The notes beneath the pieces were generated by a model. That model was given only the letters and a program-made list of their open reading frames with translations, was not told where the DNA came from and made no database searches. A stretch of 64,000 nucleotides of DNA from Devosia sp. LC5 (GTDB lineage Bacteria; Pseudomonadota; Alphaproteobacteria; Rhizobiales; Devosiaceae). Of this stretch, positions 23,622 to 35,887 are shown piece after piece. Numbering within the stretch: position 1 is the stretch's first letter; every line of letters starts with the position of its first letter. A program made the translations under genes and the position numbers. Location: NCBI RefSeq assembly GCF_000735585.1, contig NZ_JNNO01000012.1, forward strand, positions 62,001 through 126,000, in the 5' to 3' direction.

Positions 23622-24092
23622 CTACACCAATACTTTCCGCATCGGATAGCCGCTGACCACGCGGCCGCTGGTTTGCGGGCCGTCCGCCTGCCAGCCCCGG
23701 CTTTGGTAAAAGGCACGGGCCGTGTTGGTGCTTTCGAGCCTGCCTTCACGATGGCCTAGCGCGACGAGCGCCTGTTCCAATCGGGCGAGCAGAGCTGTGC
23801 TGATGCCGGCAAAGCGCGCCTGCGGAGCGACATAGTTGAGGGCCACTGTGCCGTCCTTCGTTGCCGCGCCGACGGCCACGATCGCGCCGTCGCGCTCGGC
23901 CACGTAAAGTTCGAGATCGGGATTGGCCACCATGACAGCCACGCCCGCTTCGCTCTTGTTGCGCGTCCAGGCAGTAATGGCACTGGGATCCCCGCCATGG
24001 TCGGCAACACAGAGTTCGGTGATCGAGGCGGTCAGCACCACGCTCATGGCAGGCACATCGGCCGCAATAGCGCGGCGAATGTGCAATGTCAC
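23622..24092 (-). CDS. GNAT family N-acetyltransferase
   Basis: 156-aa GNAT protein: IRRAIAADVPAMSVVL at the N-terminus, VAVGAATKDGTVALNYVAP as the central strand, and ARFAGISTALLARLE as a degenerate acetyl-CoA loop. The C-terminal ARAFYQSRGW is typical. The substrate is unknown. Its ATG overlaps the stop of the DUF2794 gene (ATGA), so the two are one operon. Confidence 0.85.
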   Translation of the reverse strand: MTLHIRRAIAADVPAMSVVLTASITELCVADHGGDPSAITAWTRNKSEAGVAVMVANPDLELYVAERDGAIVAVGAATKDGTVALNYVAPQARFAGISTALLARLEQALVALGHREGRLESTNTARAFYQSRGWQADGPQTSGRVVSGYPMRKVLV

Positions 24093-24478
24093 CCCACCAC
24101 CGCCAATTGCGGATCGAGGACGCGCAGCACCTGGCTGAGGTCGTGGCCGCGCTTGAGGATGCGGCCCTGCTGGTTGGTGACCGAATATTGGCCCTGGCGA
24201 TTACGCAGCTTGGGGGATTTTTCGACGATGAACAGCGGGCGCTCGGAGACGCGGGCATAGATGGAGAAGACGGCGCGCTCGCGCAAAAAATCCATCGCGT
24301 AGTCGCGCCACTCACCCAGCCCGACCTTGCGGCCATAGACCGACAGGATCAACATCAACTCGCGGCGGTCGAACGCCACGATGGGCATGGCCCTGGCTTG
24401 AGGCACACTGGAAGGCGCCTCTCCGGAATGGACCAGAGCCAGGCTTACCGGCTTGTCATGCGGCGTACGGCCTTGCAC
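24089..24478 (-). CDS. DUF2794 family protein
   Basis: 129-aa protein. After a variable 35-residue N-terminus comes the conserved DUF2794 core: FDRRELMLILSVYGRKVGLGEWRDYAMDFL, then ISVYARVSERP-like FSIYARVSERPLFIVEKSP and a NRQGQYSVTNQQGRILKRG tail. It is widespread in alphaproteobacteria and its function is unknown. It is co-translated with the downstream GNAT gene. Confidence 0.85.
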   Translation of the reverse strand: MQGRTPHDKPVSLALVHSGEAPSSVPQARAMPIVAFDRRELMLILSVYGRKVGLGEWRDYAMDFLRERAVFSIYARVSERPLFIVEKSPKLRNRQGQYSVTNQQGRILKRGHDLSQVLRVLDPQLAVVG

Positions 24479-24649
24479 CGGTAACGCTCTCTCCGCTTGT
24501 CAACGCAGTGTCATGATTGCGGCATTTGCCTTTGCGCGCAAGGGTGCATGTCCAATCCGGTGGTGGGGAGACAAAATACCCAATTTCGAACACAGTTTTT
24601 CCCTCACAGCGCCAGATTGGGCAGTCAGCTTGCCAGCATTGCCTCCAGT

Positions 24650-24768
24650 GGTTGGCAACCGGACCGAACGAGCCCCCAAACCATGACGTTCGGTTGCCAA
24701 CCAACCTTTTAGTTGACCAAGTCAGTCTATTCCTCCCGTTCCTGCCCCCAGGAACGGGAGTTCTTTTT
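24650..24768 (+). ncRNA. Structured intergenic region ending in a strong terminator: possible small RNA
   Basis: A 16-bp stem (GGTTGGCAACCG..AACG at 24650-24670 with CGTTCGGTTGCCAACC at 24687-24702, one 5-nt bulge) is followed by an 11-bp hairpin with a U-run. The terminator faces the plus strand, but no plus-strand gene lies upstream; both flanking genes read leftward. I found no clear promoter, so the 5' end is unknown. The rest of the gap (24479-24649) shows no ORF of note. Confidence 0.35.
24733..24768 (+). terminator. Intrinsic terminator facing plus strand
   Basis: CTCCCGTTCCT / AGGAACGGGAG stem with a 6-nt loop, then TTCTTTTT. On the minus strand, as a terminator for the DUF1223 gene, no U-run follows the stem. 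Confidence 0.75.
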
Positions 24769-24781
24769 GTCTGGATGGCGC

Positions 24782-25516
24782 TTAGCGCTCGAAGGCCGCG
24801 GCACCCAGGATCGGGCCGGGCAGCCCATCCTTTTCCTGCTGCACGATGACCGCCATGCCGGTATTTTCCGCCAGCATTTCGGGGAGCGGCAATTTCAGAT
24901 CCGCGCCCGTCGCGCCTTCCCACATGCCCAGCGCCTGTCGGCCGGTCACCACCTGGGTATAGACCATGGTCTTACCGGCATTTTCGCCCTTGTCGATGGC
25001 CACATCGGCACGATCGAGATAGGTCACCAGCCACACCACCGCATTGTCGAAATCAGCATCGGGCGGCACGGCGATCTTGAGCAGGTCGCCCTGCCTGGTG
25101 ATATCGACCGACAGGGGGAGCGTGGCAGCATCGAGCGCCCCATGCACCTCGTTGCGGCGCGAACCGACGACCCCCTTGTCGCCATTGACCACCATTTGCG
25201 GGGTATAGATACGCGAGGAGCCCCAGCTTTTGGCATAGGCGCGCTGGCGATCGGAATAATCGGCTTGGCCGAACGTGTCTTCCCAGCCCACATAATCCCA
25301 ATAATCGACATGATAGGCGAGCGCGATGACATCGCCTTCTTCGGCAAGACTGGTCAGCAGCGCATCGGCCGGCGGGCATTGCGCACAGCCTTGGCTGGTG
25401 AACAATTCGACCACGGCCTTGGGGCGGTCATGCACTTTTTCCGCACCAGCCGGAAGGGCCAGGACGAGGAAGGCGGCAATGCCGGAGACCGGTGCAAATA
25501 GGGAACGCGATATCAT
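24782..25516 (-). CDS. DUF1223 family secreted thioredoxin-like protein
   Basis: 244-aa protein with a signal peptide (hydrophobic residues 10-24, PAGA cleavage). A DUF1223 domain starts VVELFTSQGCAQCPPADALL; the CAQC pair is a thioredoxin-type CxxC. IYTPQMVVNG and the C-terminal GADLKLPLPE segment are typical. It is probably periplasmic and redox-active. ATG 25516 begins the signal peptide; ATG 25558 would add unlike residues. Confidence 0.88.
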   Translation of the reverse strand: MISRSLFAPVSGIAAFLVLALPAGAEKVHDRPKAVVELFTSQGCAQCPPADALLTSLAEEGDVIALAYHVDYWDYVGWEDTFGQADYSDRQRAYAKSWGSSRIYTPQMVVNGDKGVVGSRRNEVHGALDAATLPLSVDITRQGDLLKIAVPPDADFDNAVVWLVTYLDRADVAIDKGENAGKTMVYTQVVTGRQALGMWEGATGADLKLPLPEMLAENTGMAVIVQQEKDGLPGPILGAAAFER

Positions 25517-25668
25517 GGGCAAACTTGTAAGCTGGCCCTGACAAGCCCCGCCAGTCAAAAGAGGGTGAGAGCGGGAAAAACGCCGCCAGCGTTTCCTTCA
25601 TGCCACGGTGCAAAGAAAATGGCGGCCCCGAGGGACCGCCATTTCCAATTCGGCAATGTAAGCAGCTT

Positions 25669-28422
<2,754 letters not shown>

Positions 28423-28595
28423 GGTGCTCCGCCCTTCGCTGGAATTGCTGCTGACGCGACAAGCGCAGTCGGAAAAGCTCCCGAAATCCGCCGGATAGCG
28501 CCGCCTTTTCTGGAATGACTCCAATCTGTGACGGCTTATAGACACTAAAGATTGCCCTTGCCAGTCTTGCCTTTGGTTCAATACGAGATGGGGTC

Positions 28596-29231
28596 ATGAC
28601 GCAAAGGCAAGCCTACCCATCCTTAGTACTGCGCGCGCAGGGGCTTGCCTGTGGTCGCGGCGGCCTGCCATTGGCCGATGACATGAGCTTTGCCGTGCCC
28701 GGCGGCACCTGCCTTTTTTTGCGCGGCCCCAACGGCACGGGCAAGACCACGCTGTTGCTGACGCTGGCCGGCATAGTCGCTCCGCTTGCTGGCTTTTTTG
28801 CCATCGAGGGGGCGGACCCGGAGGCCGGGCCGCTGCTGCATTATTGCGGCCATCGTAACGCCACCAAGCCGCGCCTCAGCGTGGCGGAAAATCTGGGTTT
28901 TTGGGCCGCGGTCAATGGCGCGGCGGGCGATAGCGTGGAAGCCGCACTCGGTCGCGTCGGGCTGGGCGATCTGGCCATGCTCGATGCCGGCTATCTCTCG
29001 GCCGGGCAGAGCCGGCGGCTGGCGCTGGCGCGGCTGCTGGTCACTCACCGGCCGGTCTGGCTGCTCGATGAGCCAACCGCGGCGCTCGACACCGAGGGCC
29101 ATCAATTGGTGACCGACCTGATCGACGCCCATCTCGATGCCGGCGGCATCGCCATTGCCGCGACCCATGATCCGATCACCCTGCCCGATCCCGCCCGTAT
29201 GGAAACCCTGGCTTTGGGCAAAGCCGCATGA
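28596..29231 (+). CDS. ccmA: Heme exporter ATP-binding protein CcmA
   Basis: 211-aa ABC ATPase of the CcmABCD system, which releases holo-CcmE for cytochrome c maturation. Walker A GPNGTGKTT (about residues 44-52), signature LSAGQSRRLALARL and Walker B LLDEPT are intact. It is the first gene of a five-gene operon with overlapping starts and stops. Confidence 0.96.
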   Translation: MTQRQAYPSLVLRAQGLACGRGGLPLADDMSFAVPGGTCLFLRGPNGTGKTTLLLTLAGIVAPLAGFFAIEGADPEAGPLLHYCGHRNATKPRLSVAENLGFWAAVNGAAGDSVEAALGRVGLGDLAMLDAGYLSAGQSRRLALARLLVTHRPVWLLDEPTAALDTEGHQLVTDLIDAHLDAGGIAIAATHDPITLPDPARMETLALGKAA

Positions 29232-29881
29232 GGGCGTTTTCCGCCATTATCGGCCGTGAACTGGCACTGGCTTTGCGCGGCGGCGGTGATGTGCTGACGC
29301 TGGTGCTGTTCTTCATCATCACCGGAGCCATCGTGCCCTTTGCGGTCGGCCCTGATAAGGCGCTGCTGGCGAGCATTGCGCCGGGCATTATCTGGATCGC
29401 GGCCTTCCTCGCCATGCTGCTGGGGCTCGATCGGCTGTTCCGACCCGATCATGAAGATGGCACGTTGATCCTGCTTCGCCATGCCGAGCTGCCGCTCCCG
29501 GCCATCATTGCCGCAAAAGTGATCGCCCATTGGCTGCTGACCGCGCTGCCGCTGATTCTTGCCAGCCCCATCCTCGCCGTGCTGCTGGCCATGGACTTTT
29601 CCGCCTTCTGGCGCATGGTGCTCTCGCTGCTGCTGGGCACCCCGGCACTGGCCGCTTTCGGCGCCATTGGCGCGGCGGTGACCGTGGCGATAAGGCGCGG
29701 CGGGCTCATCGCCCCCATTCTCATCGCGCCGCTCTCTGTGCCCGTGTTGATCTTCGGCACCGGGGCGATCAGCGCCACCCAGTCGAATGCCGCGCTGCTG
29801 TTTCTTGCGGCATTGAGCCTCATGGCCGTGGCGCTGGCTCCCTTTGCCGCCGCCCTTGCGATAAGCTCCGCCGAGGATTAG
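29228..29881 (+). CDS. ccmB: Heme exporter membrane protein CcmB
   Basis: 217-aa protein with six hydrophobic helices, the permease partner of CcmA. LRGGGDVLTLVLFFIITGAIVPFAVGP at the N-terminus is typical. The ATG overlaps the ccmA stop (ATGA). Confidence 0.95.
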   Translation: MRAFSAIIGRELALALRGGGDVLTLVLFFIITGAIVPFAVGPDKALLASIAPGIIWIAAFLAMLLGLDRLFRPDHEDGTLILLRHAELPLPAIIAAKVIAHWLLTALPLILASPILAVLLAMDFSAFWRMVLSLLLGTPALAAFGAIGAAVTVAIRRGGLIAPILIAPLSVPVLIFGTGAISATQSNAALLFLAALSLMAVALAPFAAALAISSAED

Positions 29882-29893
29882 AGCGCTGATGTC

Positions 29894-30655
29894 ATGACCA
29901 TCCAAACCACACCCAAACAGAGCTGGTGGAGCCGGATTGCCCATCCCGGGCAATTCGTCGCCTGGACCCGCCCGCTGCTCTGGCCGCTCACCATCCTGAC
30001 CGTCTTGCTGTTCGTCCTGGGCCTATGGTTTGCCCTCTATAATTCGCCGCAGGATTACCAAATGGGCGACACGGTGCGCATCATGTATGTGCATGTGCCC
30101 ACCGCCTGGCTCAGCCAGTTCGTCTATGCGGTGATGGCGGTTTCAGCTTTGGGTTCGCTGGTCTGGCGCCATCCCATGGCCGATGTGTCGATGAAGGCGG
30201 CAGCCCCGTTGGGCGCGGCCTTTACCGCTTTGGCATTGTTCACCGGCTCGCTCTGGGGCCGGCCCACCTGGGGCACGTTCTGGGAATGGGACGGGCGCAT
30301 GACCTCGACCCTGGTGCTGCTGTTCATTTATCTGGGCATTATTGCGCTGTGGCGGGCCTTTGACGATCAGCTCCGCGCCGCCCGGGTCATCGCCGTGTTT
30401 ACGCTTGTGGGCGCTGTTAACATCCCCATCATCAAGTTCTCGGTCGACTGGTGGAGCACACTGCACCAGCCCGCCAGCGTGTTCCGTGCCGATGGTCCGC
30501 GCATGCCCTTCTCCATCCTGACGCCGCTTTTCGTGATGTTTTTCGCGTTTACAGTCCTGTTCCTGGTGCTGCATCTGAAAGCCATGCATACCGAAGTGAG
30601 CCGCCGCCGCGTCATGGCGCTGGAACGGCAGGCCGCGCAGGGAGCCAAGTCGTGA
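29894..30655 (+). CDS. ccmC: Heme transporter CcmC
   Basis: 253-aa heme-handling membrane protein with six helices. It carries the periplasmic tryptophan-rich WGTFWEWDGRMTS (the WWD motif) and the histidine in MYVHVPTAW. It loads heme onto CcmE. It starts 12 bp after ccmB. Confidence 0.95.
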   Translation: MTIQTTPKQSWWSRIAHPGQFVAWTRPLLWPLTILTVLLFVLGLWFALYNSPQDYQMGDTVRIMYVHVPTAWLSQFVYAVMAVSALGSLVWRHPMADVSMKAAAPLGAAFTALALFTGSLWGRPTWGTFWEWDGRMTSTLVLLFIYLGIIALWRAFDDQLRAARVIAVFTLVGAVNIPIIKFSVDWWSTLHQPASVFRADGPRMPFSILTPLFVMFFAFTVLFLVLHLKAMHTEVSRRRVMALERQAAQGAKS

Positions 30656-30822
30656 TTGATCTGGGGCCGCACGCCATTTTCATCATCGCCGCCTATGCCG
30701 GGGTAACCTTGGCCGTCGCCGCACTGATTGTCTGGACCCGCCTCGATGCGCGGCGTGTCGCCAAAAAACTGGCAGATCTGGAAGCCCGCGGTATTCGCCG
30801 CCGCTCGGCGGGTCCGGCCTGA
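30652..30822 (+). CDS. ccmD: Heme exporter protein CcmD
   Basis: 56-aa single-pass membrane protein (helix about residues 8-28, then a basic tail RLDARRVAKKLADLEARG), as expected for CcmD, which stabilises the CcmABC-CcmE complex. It starts at GTG 30652, overlapping the ccmC stop (GTGA), and its TGA overlaps the next ATG (TGATG). Confidence 0.9.
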   Translation: MIDLGPHAIFIIAAYAGVTLAVAALIVWTRLDARRVAKKLADLEARGIRRRSAGPA

Positions 30823-31355
30823 TGCGCTATGTGTTATTTGCCCTGCCCCTGCTGCTGCTGGTCGCGCTGGTCGCTATTTTTGCCTCGTCCATGAATCGCG
30901 ATCCCAGCCTGGTGCCCAGTGTCCTGATCGACAAGCCCGCGCCGGCCTTTGCCATGGAAGCAGTGCCTGAACTGGGCGTGCCGGGCTTTGATACTGCTGC
31001 GCTCAAGGGCGAAGTCACCGTGGTCAATGTCTTTGCCAGCTGGTGCCTGCCCTGCCGGGCCGAGCATCCGCTGCTCGAAGCGCTCAAGGATGTCGCCAAG
31101 GTCCGACTCTTTGGAATCAACCAATCCGACGCGCCCGAAAATGCCCGCGCTTTCCTCGCCGAACTGGGCAATCCCTATGATGCTGTCGGCGCCGACCGCG
31201 ACCGGCGCGTCTCGATCGACTGGGGTGTCTATGGCGTGCCCGAAACCTTCGTGGTCAATGCCGACGGCATCATCACCTTCAAGCATGTCGGCCCGCTGAC
31301 GCCGCAGGCGGTAACCGATCACCTGATGCCCGCCATCGAAAAGGCCCGGCTTTAG
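30822..31355 (+). CDS. ccmG: Thiol:disulfide interchange protein CcmG/DsbE
   Basis: 177-aa periplasmic thioredoxin-like protein anchored by an N-terminal helix (residues 2-22). The active site is WCLPC, with GVPETF holding the cis-proline region. It reduces apocytochrome c cysteines. It ends the cluster; ccmE, F and H are not in this window. Confidence 0.95.
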   Translation: MRYVLFALPLLLLVALVAIFASSMNRDPSLVPSVLIDKPAPAFAMEAVPELGVPGFDTAALKGEVTVVNVFASWCLPCRAEHPLLEALKDVAKVRLFGINQSDAPENARAFLAELGNPYDAVGADRDRRVSIDWGVYGVPETFVVNADGIITFKHVGPLTPQAVTDHLMPAIEKARL

Positions 31356-31373
31356 GAACCCGAGAGCGCTCCA

Positions 31374-31471
31374 GCAGACCTCATCCTGAGCTTGTCGAAG
31401 GACGAGGTCGTGGCACTTATGTCTCCACTCGCGCGACCTCGTGGTTCGACAGGCTCACCATGAGGTCTACT
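31374..31471. repeat. Dispersed repeat family A, copy 4
   Basis: AGACCTCATCCTGAGCTTGT through CACCATGAGGTCTACTGGG. It lies between the convergent ccmG and DUF1674 genes. Confidence 0.9.
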
Positions 31472-31488
31472 GGGAGTGGGCGGTCTAC

Positions 31489-31698
31489 TCAAAAATCGCT
31501 GGTCAGGCCTTTGATTTCCCAATCGCCATAGCGGCCGGGTTCGAGCCCGCCGCGGCCGCCTTTTTCCCTGGGGGCAAAGGCGGTTTTGCCGTCGATGGCG
31601 CGGCGGCGTTCCTCCGCTTCCGCCAGCGCCCGCTGGGCGGCGGGGGTCAGCGGCGGGCGGGGTTCGCCCTCATCCGAACTCTGTTCTGCATCGCTCAT
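31489..31698 (-). CDS. DUF1674 / SDHAF4-family protein
   Basis: 69-aa protein. The C-terminal [23 protein letters not shown] is the DUF1674 hallmark shared with mitochondrial SDHAF4, an assembly factor that binds FAD-loaded succinate dehydrogenase subunit A. The N-terminus is acidic and low-complexity. ATG 31698 is preferred over 31755. It is divergent from htpX. Confidence 0.85.
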   Translation of the reverse strand: MSDAEQSSDEGEPRPPLTPAAQRALAEAEERRRAIDGKTAFAPREKGGRGGLEPGRYGDWEIKGLTSDF

Positions 31699-31793
31699 TG
31701 CAGGCTTCCCGATTGTGGTATGGTCATGCGCCTTGCATGAAACCATCGCCGTCACAACATAATTGCAGGAAAGACGAACCCCAAGAGGCTCCG

Positions 31794-32789
31794 ATGTTCA
31801 ACATGTTTCGTACCGCCGTCCTGATCGCCGGGCTAACCGCCCTGTTCATGGTGGTCGGCTATTTCATCGGCGGCACCGGGGGCATGATGATCGCCCTGCT
31901 ATTTGCGGCGGGCACCAATCTGTTCAGCTACTGGAATTCCGACAAGATGGTGCTGCGCATGCAGAACGCCGTCCCGGTCGAACGCAGCCGGGTGCCCGAA
32001 CTGTACGACATGGTCGATACGCTCTCGCGGCGGGCCGGCATTCCCACTCCGGCGGTCTATGTCATCCAATCCGACCAGCCCAATGCCTTTGCCACCGGCC
32101 GCAATCCGCAAAATGCGGCCGTGGCCGTGTCGACCGGCCTGCTGCGCGCGCTCGAAACCCGCGAAGTGGCGGGGGTGGTGGCGCATGAATTGGCCCATAT
32201 CCGCAATCGCGACACGCTGACCATGACCATTACGGCGACCTTTGCCGGTGCGATCTCGGCCTTGGCGCAGTTCGGCCTGTTCTTTGGTGGCGGCAATAAT
32301 CGCGACAATCCGCTGGGCGGCATTGGCGCCTTGCTGATGGTGTTCCTCGCCCCGCTGGCCGCCATGGTGGTGCAGATGGCGGTGAGCCGGACCCGCGAAT
32401 ATGAGGCCGACAAGCATGGCGCCGAGATTTCGGCCGACCCGCTGGCCCTGGCCTCGGCGCTGAACAAGATTGCCGGCGCCGCCCGTCAAACGGTCAATAT
32501 GGCGGCCGAGCGGAACCCCGCCATGGCCCATATGTACATTATCAATCCGCTTTCGGGGCAGCGCATGGATAACCTGTTTTCCACACACCCGGACACGGCC
32601 AATCGCATCGCCGCCTTGCAGAAGCTTGCAGCGGAGATGCAGGTGAACGATAAGGGCCCCGCGCCTCAGCCCCGTTCGCCATCGGCATCGCCGTCTCGCG
32701 ACGCAAGTGGCAGCGGCACGAGCGGCTGGCGCGTGCCACCCACCGGAAGGTCCGGCGACGGTGGCGGACAAAATGGTCCCTGGGGATAA
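31794..32789 (+). CDS. htpX: Zinc metalloprotease HtpX
   Basis: 331-aa M48 inner-membrane protease for membrane protein quality control. Two N-terminal helices precede the HELAH zinc motif (near residue 131) with the third ligand in [11 protein letters not shown]. The last 45 residues are Ser/Gly/Pro-rich and variable. ATG 31794 gives the family N-terminus. Confidence 0.95.
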   Translation: MFNMFRTAVLIAGLTALFMVVGYFIGGTGGMMIALLFAAGTNLFSYWNSDKMVLRMQNAVPVERSRVPELYDMVDTLSRRAGIPTPAVYVIQSDQPNAFATGRNPQNAAVAVSTGLLRALETREVAGVVAHELAHIRNRDTLTMTITATFAGAISALAQFGLFFGGGNNRDNPLGGIGALLMVFLAPLAAMVVQMAVSRTREYEADKHGAEISADPLALASALNKIAGAARQTVNMAAERNPAMAHMYIINPLSGQRMDNLFSTHPDTANRIAALQKLAAEMQVNDKGPAPQPRSPSASPSRDASGSGTSGWRVPPTGRSGDGGGQNGPWG

Positions 32790-32798
32790 ATCGTAAGC

Positions 32799-34100
32799 GT
32801 GGCACCAAAATCCGAACCGGCGGGGCTCAAGCTCCGTCTCGTTGCCGCCCAGCGGCTCAAGGCCGTTCTGGCGGGCGACAATTTTGTTCCCCTCAATGCG
32901 GTTGACCTGGCCGATGGGCGCGATCGCGCGCTGGCCAATCGGCTGATCACCACGGCCCTGCGCCGCCAGGGCCAGCTCAACTTCATTCTCCATGCCGTGC
33001 TCGACAAGGGCATGCCCGCCAAGTCCGGCACATTCGAAGCCATTCTGCGCCTGTCACTGGCCCAATTGGTGTTTTTACCCGATCTGGGGGCGCATAGCGC
33101 GCTGTTCCTTGCCGTCGAAGCCACCAAGCGCGACCCCAAGGCGCGGCATCTGTCGGGCCTGATGAATGCCGTCTTGCGCAGCGCCCAGGCCAATTCGGCC
33201 AAATTCGGCATGCTGAGCGACGACCTGCTGATCCCCGATACCTTTGGCGACACCTGGCTGGACGCCTATGGCGAAGCGGCCATTGATGGCTTTTCCGATG
33301 CCCTGCTCGCCGGCGCCCCGCTTGATCTGACGCTCAAGAGCAATGATCCAGATCTGATCGACACTCTGGGCGCCCAGGTCGCCCTGGCCGATACCGTGCG
33401 CATCGAACAGCGCGACCGCCCGGTCGAGGCCCTGCCCGGCTATGCCGAGGGCCAATGGTGGGTGCAGGACGCCGCTTCCGCCATCCCCGCGCGCCTCTTG
33501 GCGCTGCAACCGGGCGCGCGCGTACTCGATCTCTGCGCTGCGCCGGGCGGCAAGACCGCCCAATTGATCAAGGCCGGCTATGCCGTCACCGCGCTCGACA
33601 GTGACGCCGCCCGCATGGAACGCCTGCGGGGCAATCTCGCCCGGCTCGACTACACCGCCGAAACGATTGTCGGGGATGCCGGCACCTTTGCGCCTGCTTC
33701 GCTCTATTCTGGCGTGCTGCTCGACGCGCCCTGTTCGGCCACCGGCACGTTCCGCCGCCATCCCGAAGTGATCTGGCATCGCTCGGTGGGCGACGTTGCA
33801 GGTCGCGTCCGCCTGCAGCGGGCTTTGCTGACCAATGCCTTCCGCTGTCTCGATATTGATGGAGTGCTGCTCTATTGCGTTTGCTCGCTGGAGCCGGCCG
33901 AGGGCGAGGAGCAGGTCGATTGGGCGCTTGATTCGCTGCCGGGGCTCGAATTGTTCCCGGTTTCGGCTGCCGATCTGCCTGGTCTCGAGCAGGCGGTGAC
34001 GCCCAAAGGGCTGGTGCGTACCCATCCGGGCATGAGCCCGAGCGGATTGGCTGGGGGCATGGACGGATTCTTCGTGGCGCGATTCCGCCGCCGGCGCTAG
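32799..34100 (+). CDS. rsmB: RsmB/NOP family 16S rRNA (cytosine-C5) methyltransferase
   Basis: 433-aa protein with an N-terminal NusB-like RNA-binding domain (residues about 10-135) and a C-terminal SAM methyltransferase. DLCAAPGGKTAQLI is the SAM loop. DAPCSATGTFRRHP and CVCSLEP provide the two cysteines of the m5C mechanism. It probably modifies C967. It starts at GTG 32799, 9 bp after htpX. Confidence 0.93.
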   Translation: MAPKSEPAGLKLRLVAAQRLKAVLAGDNFVPLNAVDLADGRDRALANRLITTALRRQGQLNFILHAVLDKGMPAKSGTFEAILRLSLAQLVFLPDLGAHSALFLAVEATKRDPKARHLSGLMNAVLRSAQANSAKFGMLSDDLLIPDTFGDTWLDAYGEAAIDGFSDALLAGAPLDLTLKSNDPDLIDTLGAQVALADTVRIEQRDRPVEALPGYAEGQWWVQDAASAIPARLLALQPGARVLDLCAAPGGKTAQLIKAGYAVTALDSDAARMERLRGNLARLDYTAETIVGDAGTFAPASLYSGVLLDAPCSATGTFRRHPEVIWHRSVGDVAGRVRLQRALLTNAFRCLDIDGVLLYCVCSLEPAEGEEQVDWALDSLPGLELFPVSAADLPGLEQAVTPKGLVRTHPGMSPSGLAGGMDGFFVARFRRRR

Positions 34101-34220
34101 AATCGGCATGGGGGCGAATGGCAACGATCGGGGGACGTTGCACCGCAAAGGATTTGGGTTGTTGAGGTTTTTGACTAGCAAGAGACTGATCCCGGGCGCG
34201 CGGCGCGCGGGCGCGGTTTG

Positions 34221-35813
34221 ATGTCCGGACAGATTCGATTCGCGCTGCGCCGGCTGTTTCTGGGCCTGGCCGACACTGTCGTGACCCTGCCCGTCTTGCG
34301 CTGGACCTGGCGGGGGCTGGCCGACGACGCCTTTGCCGGCGAACTGCCCGAATTCCGTCCCTCCGACCGCGAAGCCGTGCGCGACATGATGAGCGGCCGC
34401 TATCTTTTGGCTTCCAAGCTGGTGGAAACCGGCGGCACCTCGCCCTTCGGGCTTGAGGCCGAACACCAGGATTGGTGGCTCAACCTGCACGGCTTTTCCT
34501 GGCTGCGCCATTTCCGCGATGTGCGTGACCCCGGCGAGCGCAAATTTGCCCGCGTGCTGTTGCTCGACTGGATCAGCCGCGAAGCCCAGTTCGAACGCGA
34601 CACCTGGGCCCCCGCACTCTGTGCACAGCGCGTGCTCAATTGGCTGCGGCATTTGCCTTTGCTGCTCGACGGGGCCAATCCCGAACAGGCCAAGACCATC
34701 CAGCGCGTGCTAGGCACGCAAATCCAGAGCCTGAAAGTGCGGGCGCCGCTGACCAGCGACCCCATCGAAGCGCTTTATGCCGCCATCGCCCTGCTCGGCG
34801 CCGAAATCTGCGACCAGGACGACAAGACCGACGTGCCGGCCCGCATCGCCAAGCTCAATACGATCCTGGCCAGCCAGCTCGATGCCGATGGACTGCATCT
34901 GTCGCGCAATCCCAAGCTGCAATTGCAGCTGCTGGTGGAGCTGGCCAGCGTGCGCCGCGCCGCTGGCGGCTACAAGACCGAGGAAAGCAACGAGCTGGGC
35001 GCTCAGATCGATCGCATGCATGAAAGCCTCGACGCGCTGACGCTGTCAAACGGCGAGCCGGTCTATTTCAATGGCGCCGGACAATTGCCCCACGACGTGC
35101 TGATCGCCGTGCAGGCGCTGTCGCCGCTGCGCAAGCGGCGCTCCATGCTGCTGGGCGGCTATGGCATTCTGCGCAATGGCGAAGCGGTGGTGATCGCCGA
35201 TTCCGGCCGCATGCCGCCCAAGGGGTTCGACGCCGAAGCCCATGCCAGTGCATTGGCTTTTGAATTTTCCCATGGCAATGAACTGATCCTGGGCTCCTGC
35301 GGCCCCGCTCCGGCCGACCTGCCGGAAAGCCAGGCGCTGTTCCGCCAGACAGTGGCGCATTCGGCGCCCTCCATCGACGCCGAGGACGCCGAGCGAACGC
35401 CCCCGATCATCACGCTCGACGCGACCGATCATCTGCTGACGCTCGGCACGACCGGCTATGCCAAGCGCTATGGCGTTGATCTGGAACGCCGGCTGACCCT
35501 GCTCGCCGAAGGCACAACGCTGGTGGGGCAGGACCGCATGATCGCCAATGGCACGCCATCGGGGCTGCTCTCGGTGCGCTTCCATCTGGCGCCCAAAGTC
35601 ATGGTGCGGCGTGTTTCCGGCGAAGGCCTGGTACGGTTGGTGCTGCCCAATGGGGCGGTCTGGAGCTTTTTGTGGGAAGGCGCCGATTTCCATGAGGAGG
35701 AAAGCGTGCGCCAATCCTCCTATCTCGGTTTTCACAAGACGCGTCAGCTGGTGCTCGAGACCGAAGCCGCCGCTGACCGCGAGATCGCCTGGATCTTTAC
35801 GCTCGAACAATAG
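34221..35813 (+). CDS. Heparinase II/III family protein
   Basis: 530-aa protein. The N-terminal half is helical (alpha/alpha toroid; [25 protein letters not shown]) and the C-terminal half is a beta-sandwich with [18 protein letters not shown]. This is the bipartite heparinase II/III lyase fold. Its place between rsmB and purH is common in Hyphomicrobiales. The polysaccharide target is unknown and no signal peptide is evident. ATG 34221 follows a TTG at 34218. Confidence 0.85.
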   Translation: MSGQIRFALRRLFLGLADTVVTLPVLRWTWRGLADDAFAGELPEFRPSDREAVRDMMSGRYLLASKLVETGGTSPFGLEAEHQDWWLNLHGFSWLRHFRDVRDPGERKFARVLLLDWISREAQFERDTWAPALCAQRVLNWLRHLPLLLDGANPEQAKTIQRVLGTQIQSLKVRAPLTSDPIEALYAAIALLGAEICDQDDKTDVPARIAKLNTILASQLDADGLHLSRNPKLQLQLLVELASVRRAAGGYKTEESNELGAQIDRMHESLDALTLSNGEPVYFNGAGQLPHDVLIAVQALSPLRKRRSMLLGGYGILRNGEAVVIADSGRMPPKGFDAEAHASALAFEFSHGNELILGSCGPAPADLPESQALFRQTVAHSAPSIDAEDAERTPPIITLDATDHLLTLGTTGYAKRYGVDLERRLTLLAEGTTLVGQDRMIANGTPSGLLSVRFHLAPKVMVRRVSGEGLVRLVLPNGAVWSFLWEGADFHEEESVRQSSYLGFHKTRQLVLETEAAADREIAWIFTLEQ

Positions 35814-35887
35814 TGCATGGTTCCCATCGCCGCCGCTTCGTGCTAGCGAGCGCGCAGAATTTCCATTCTCTCTGCGGGACATTTTTG

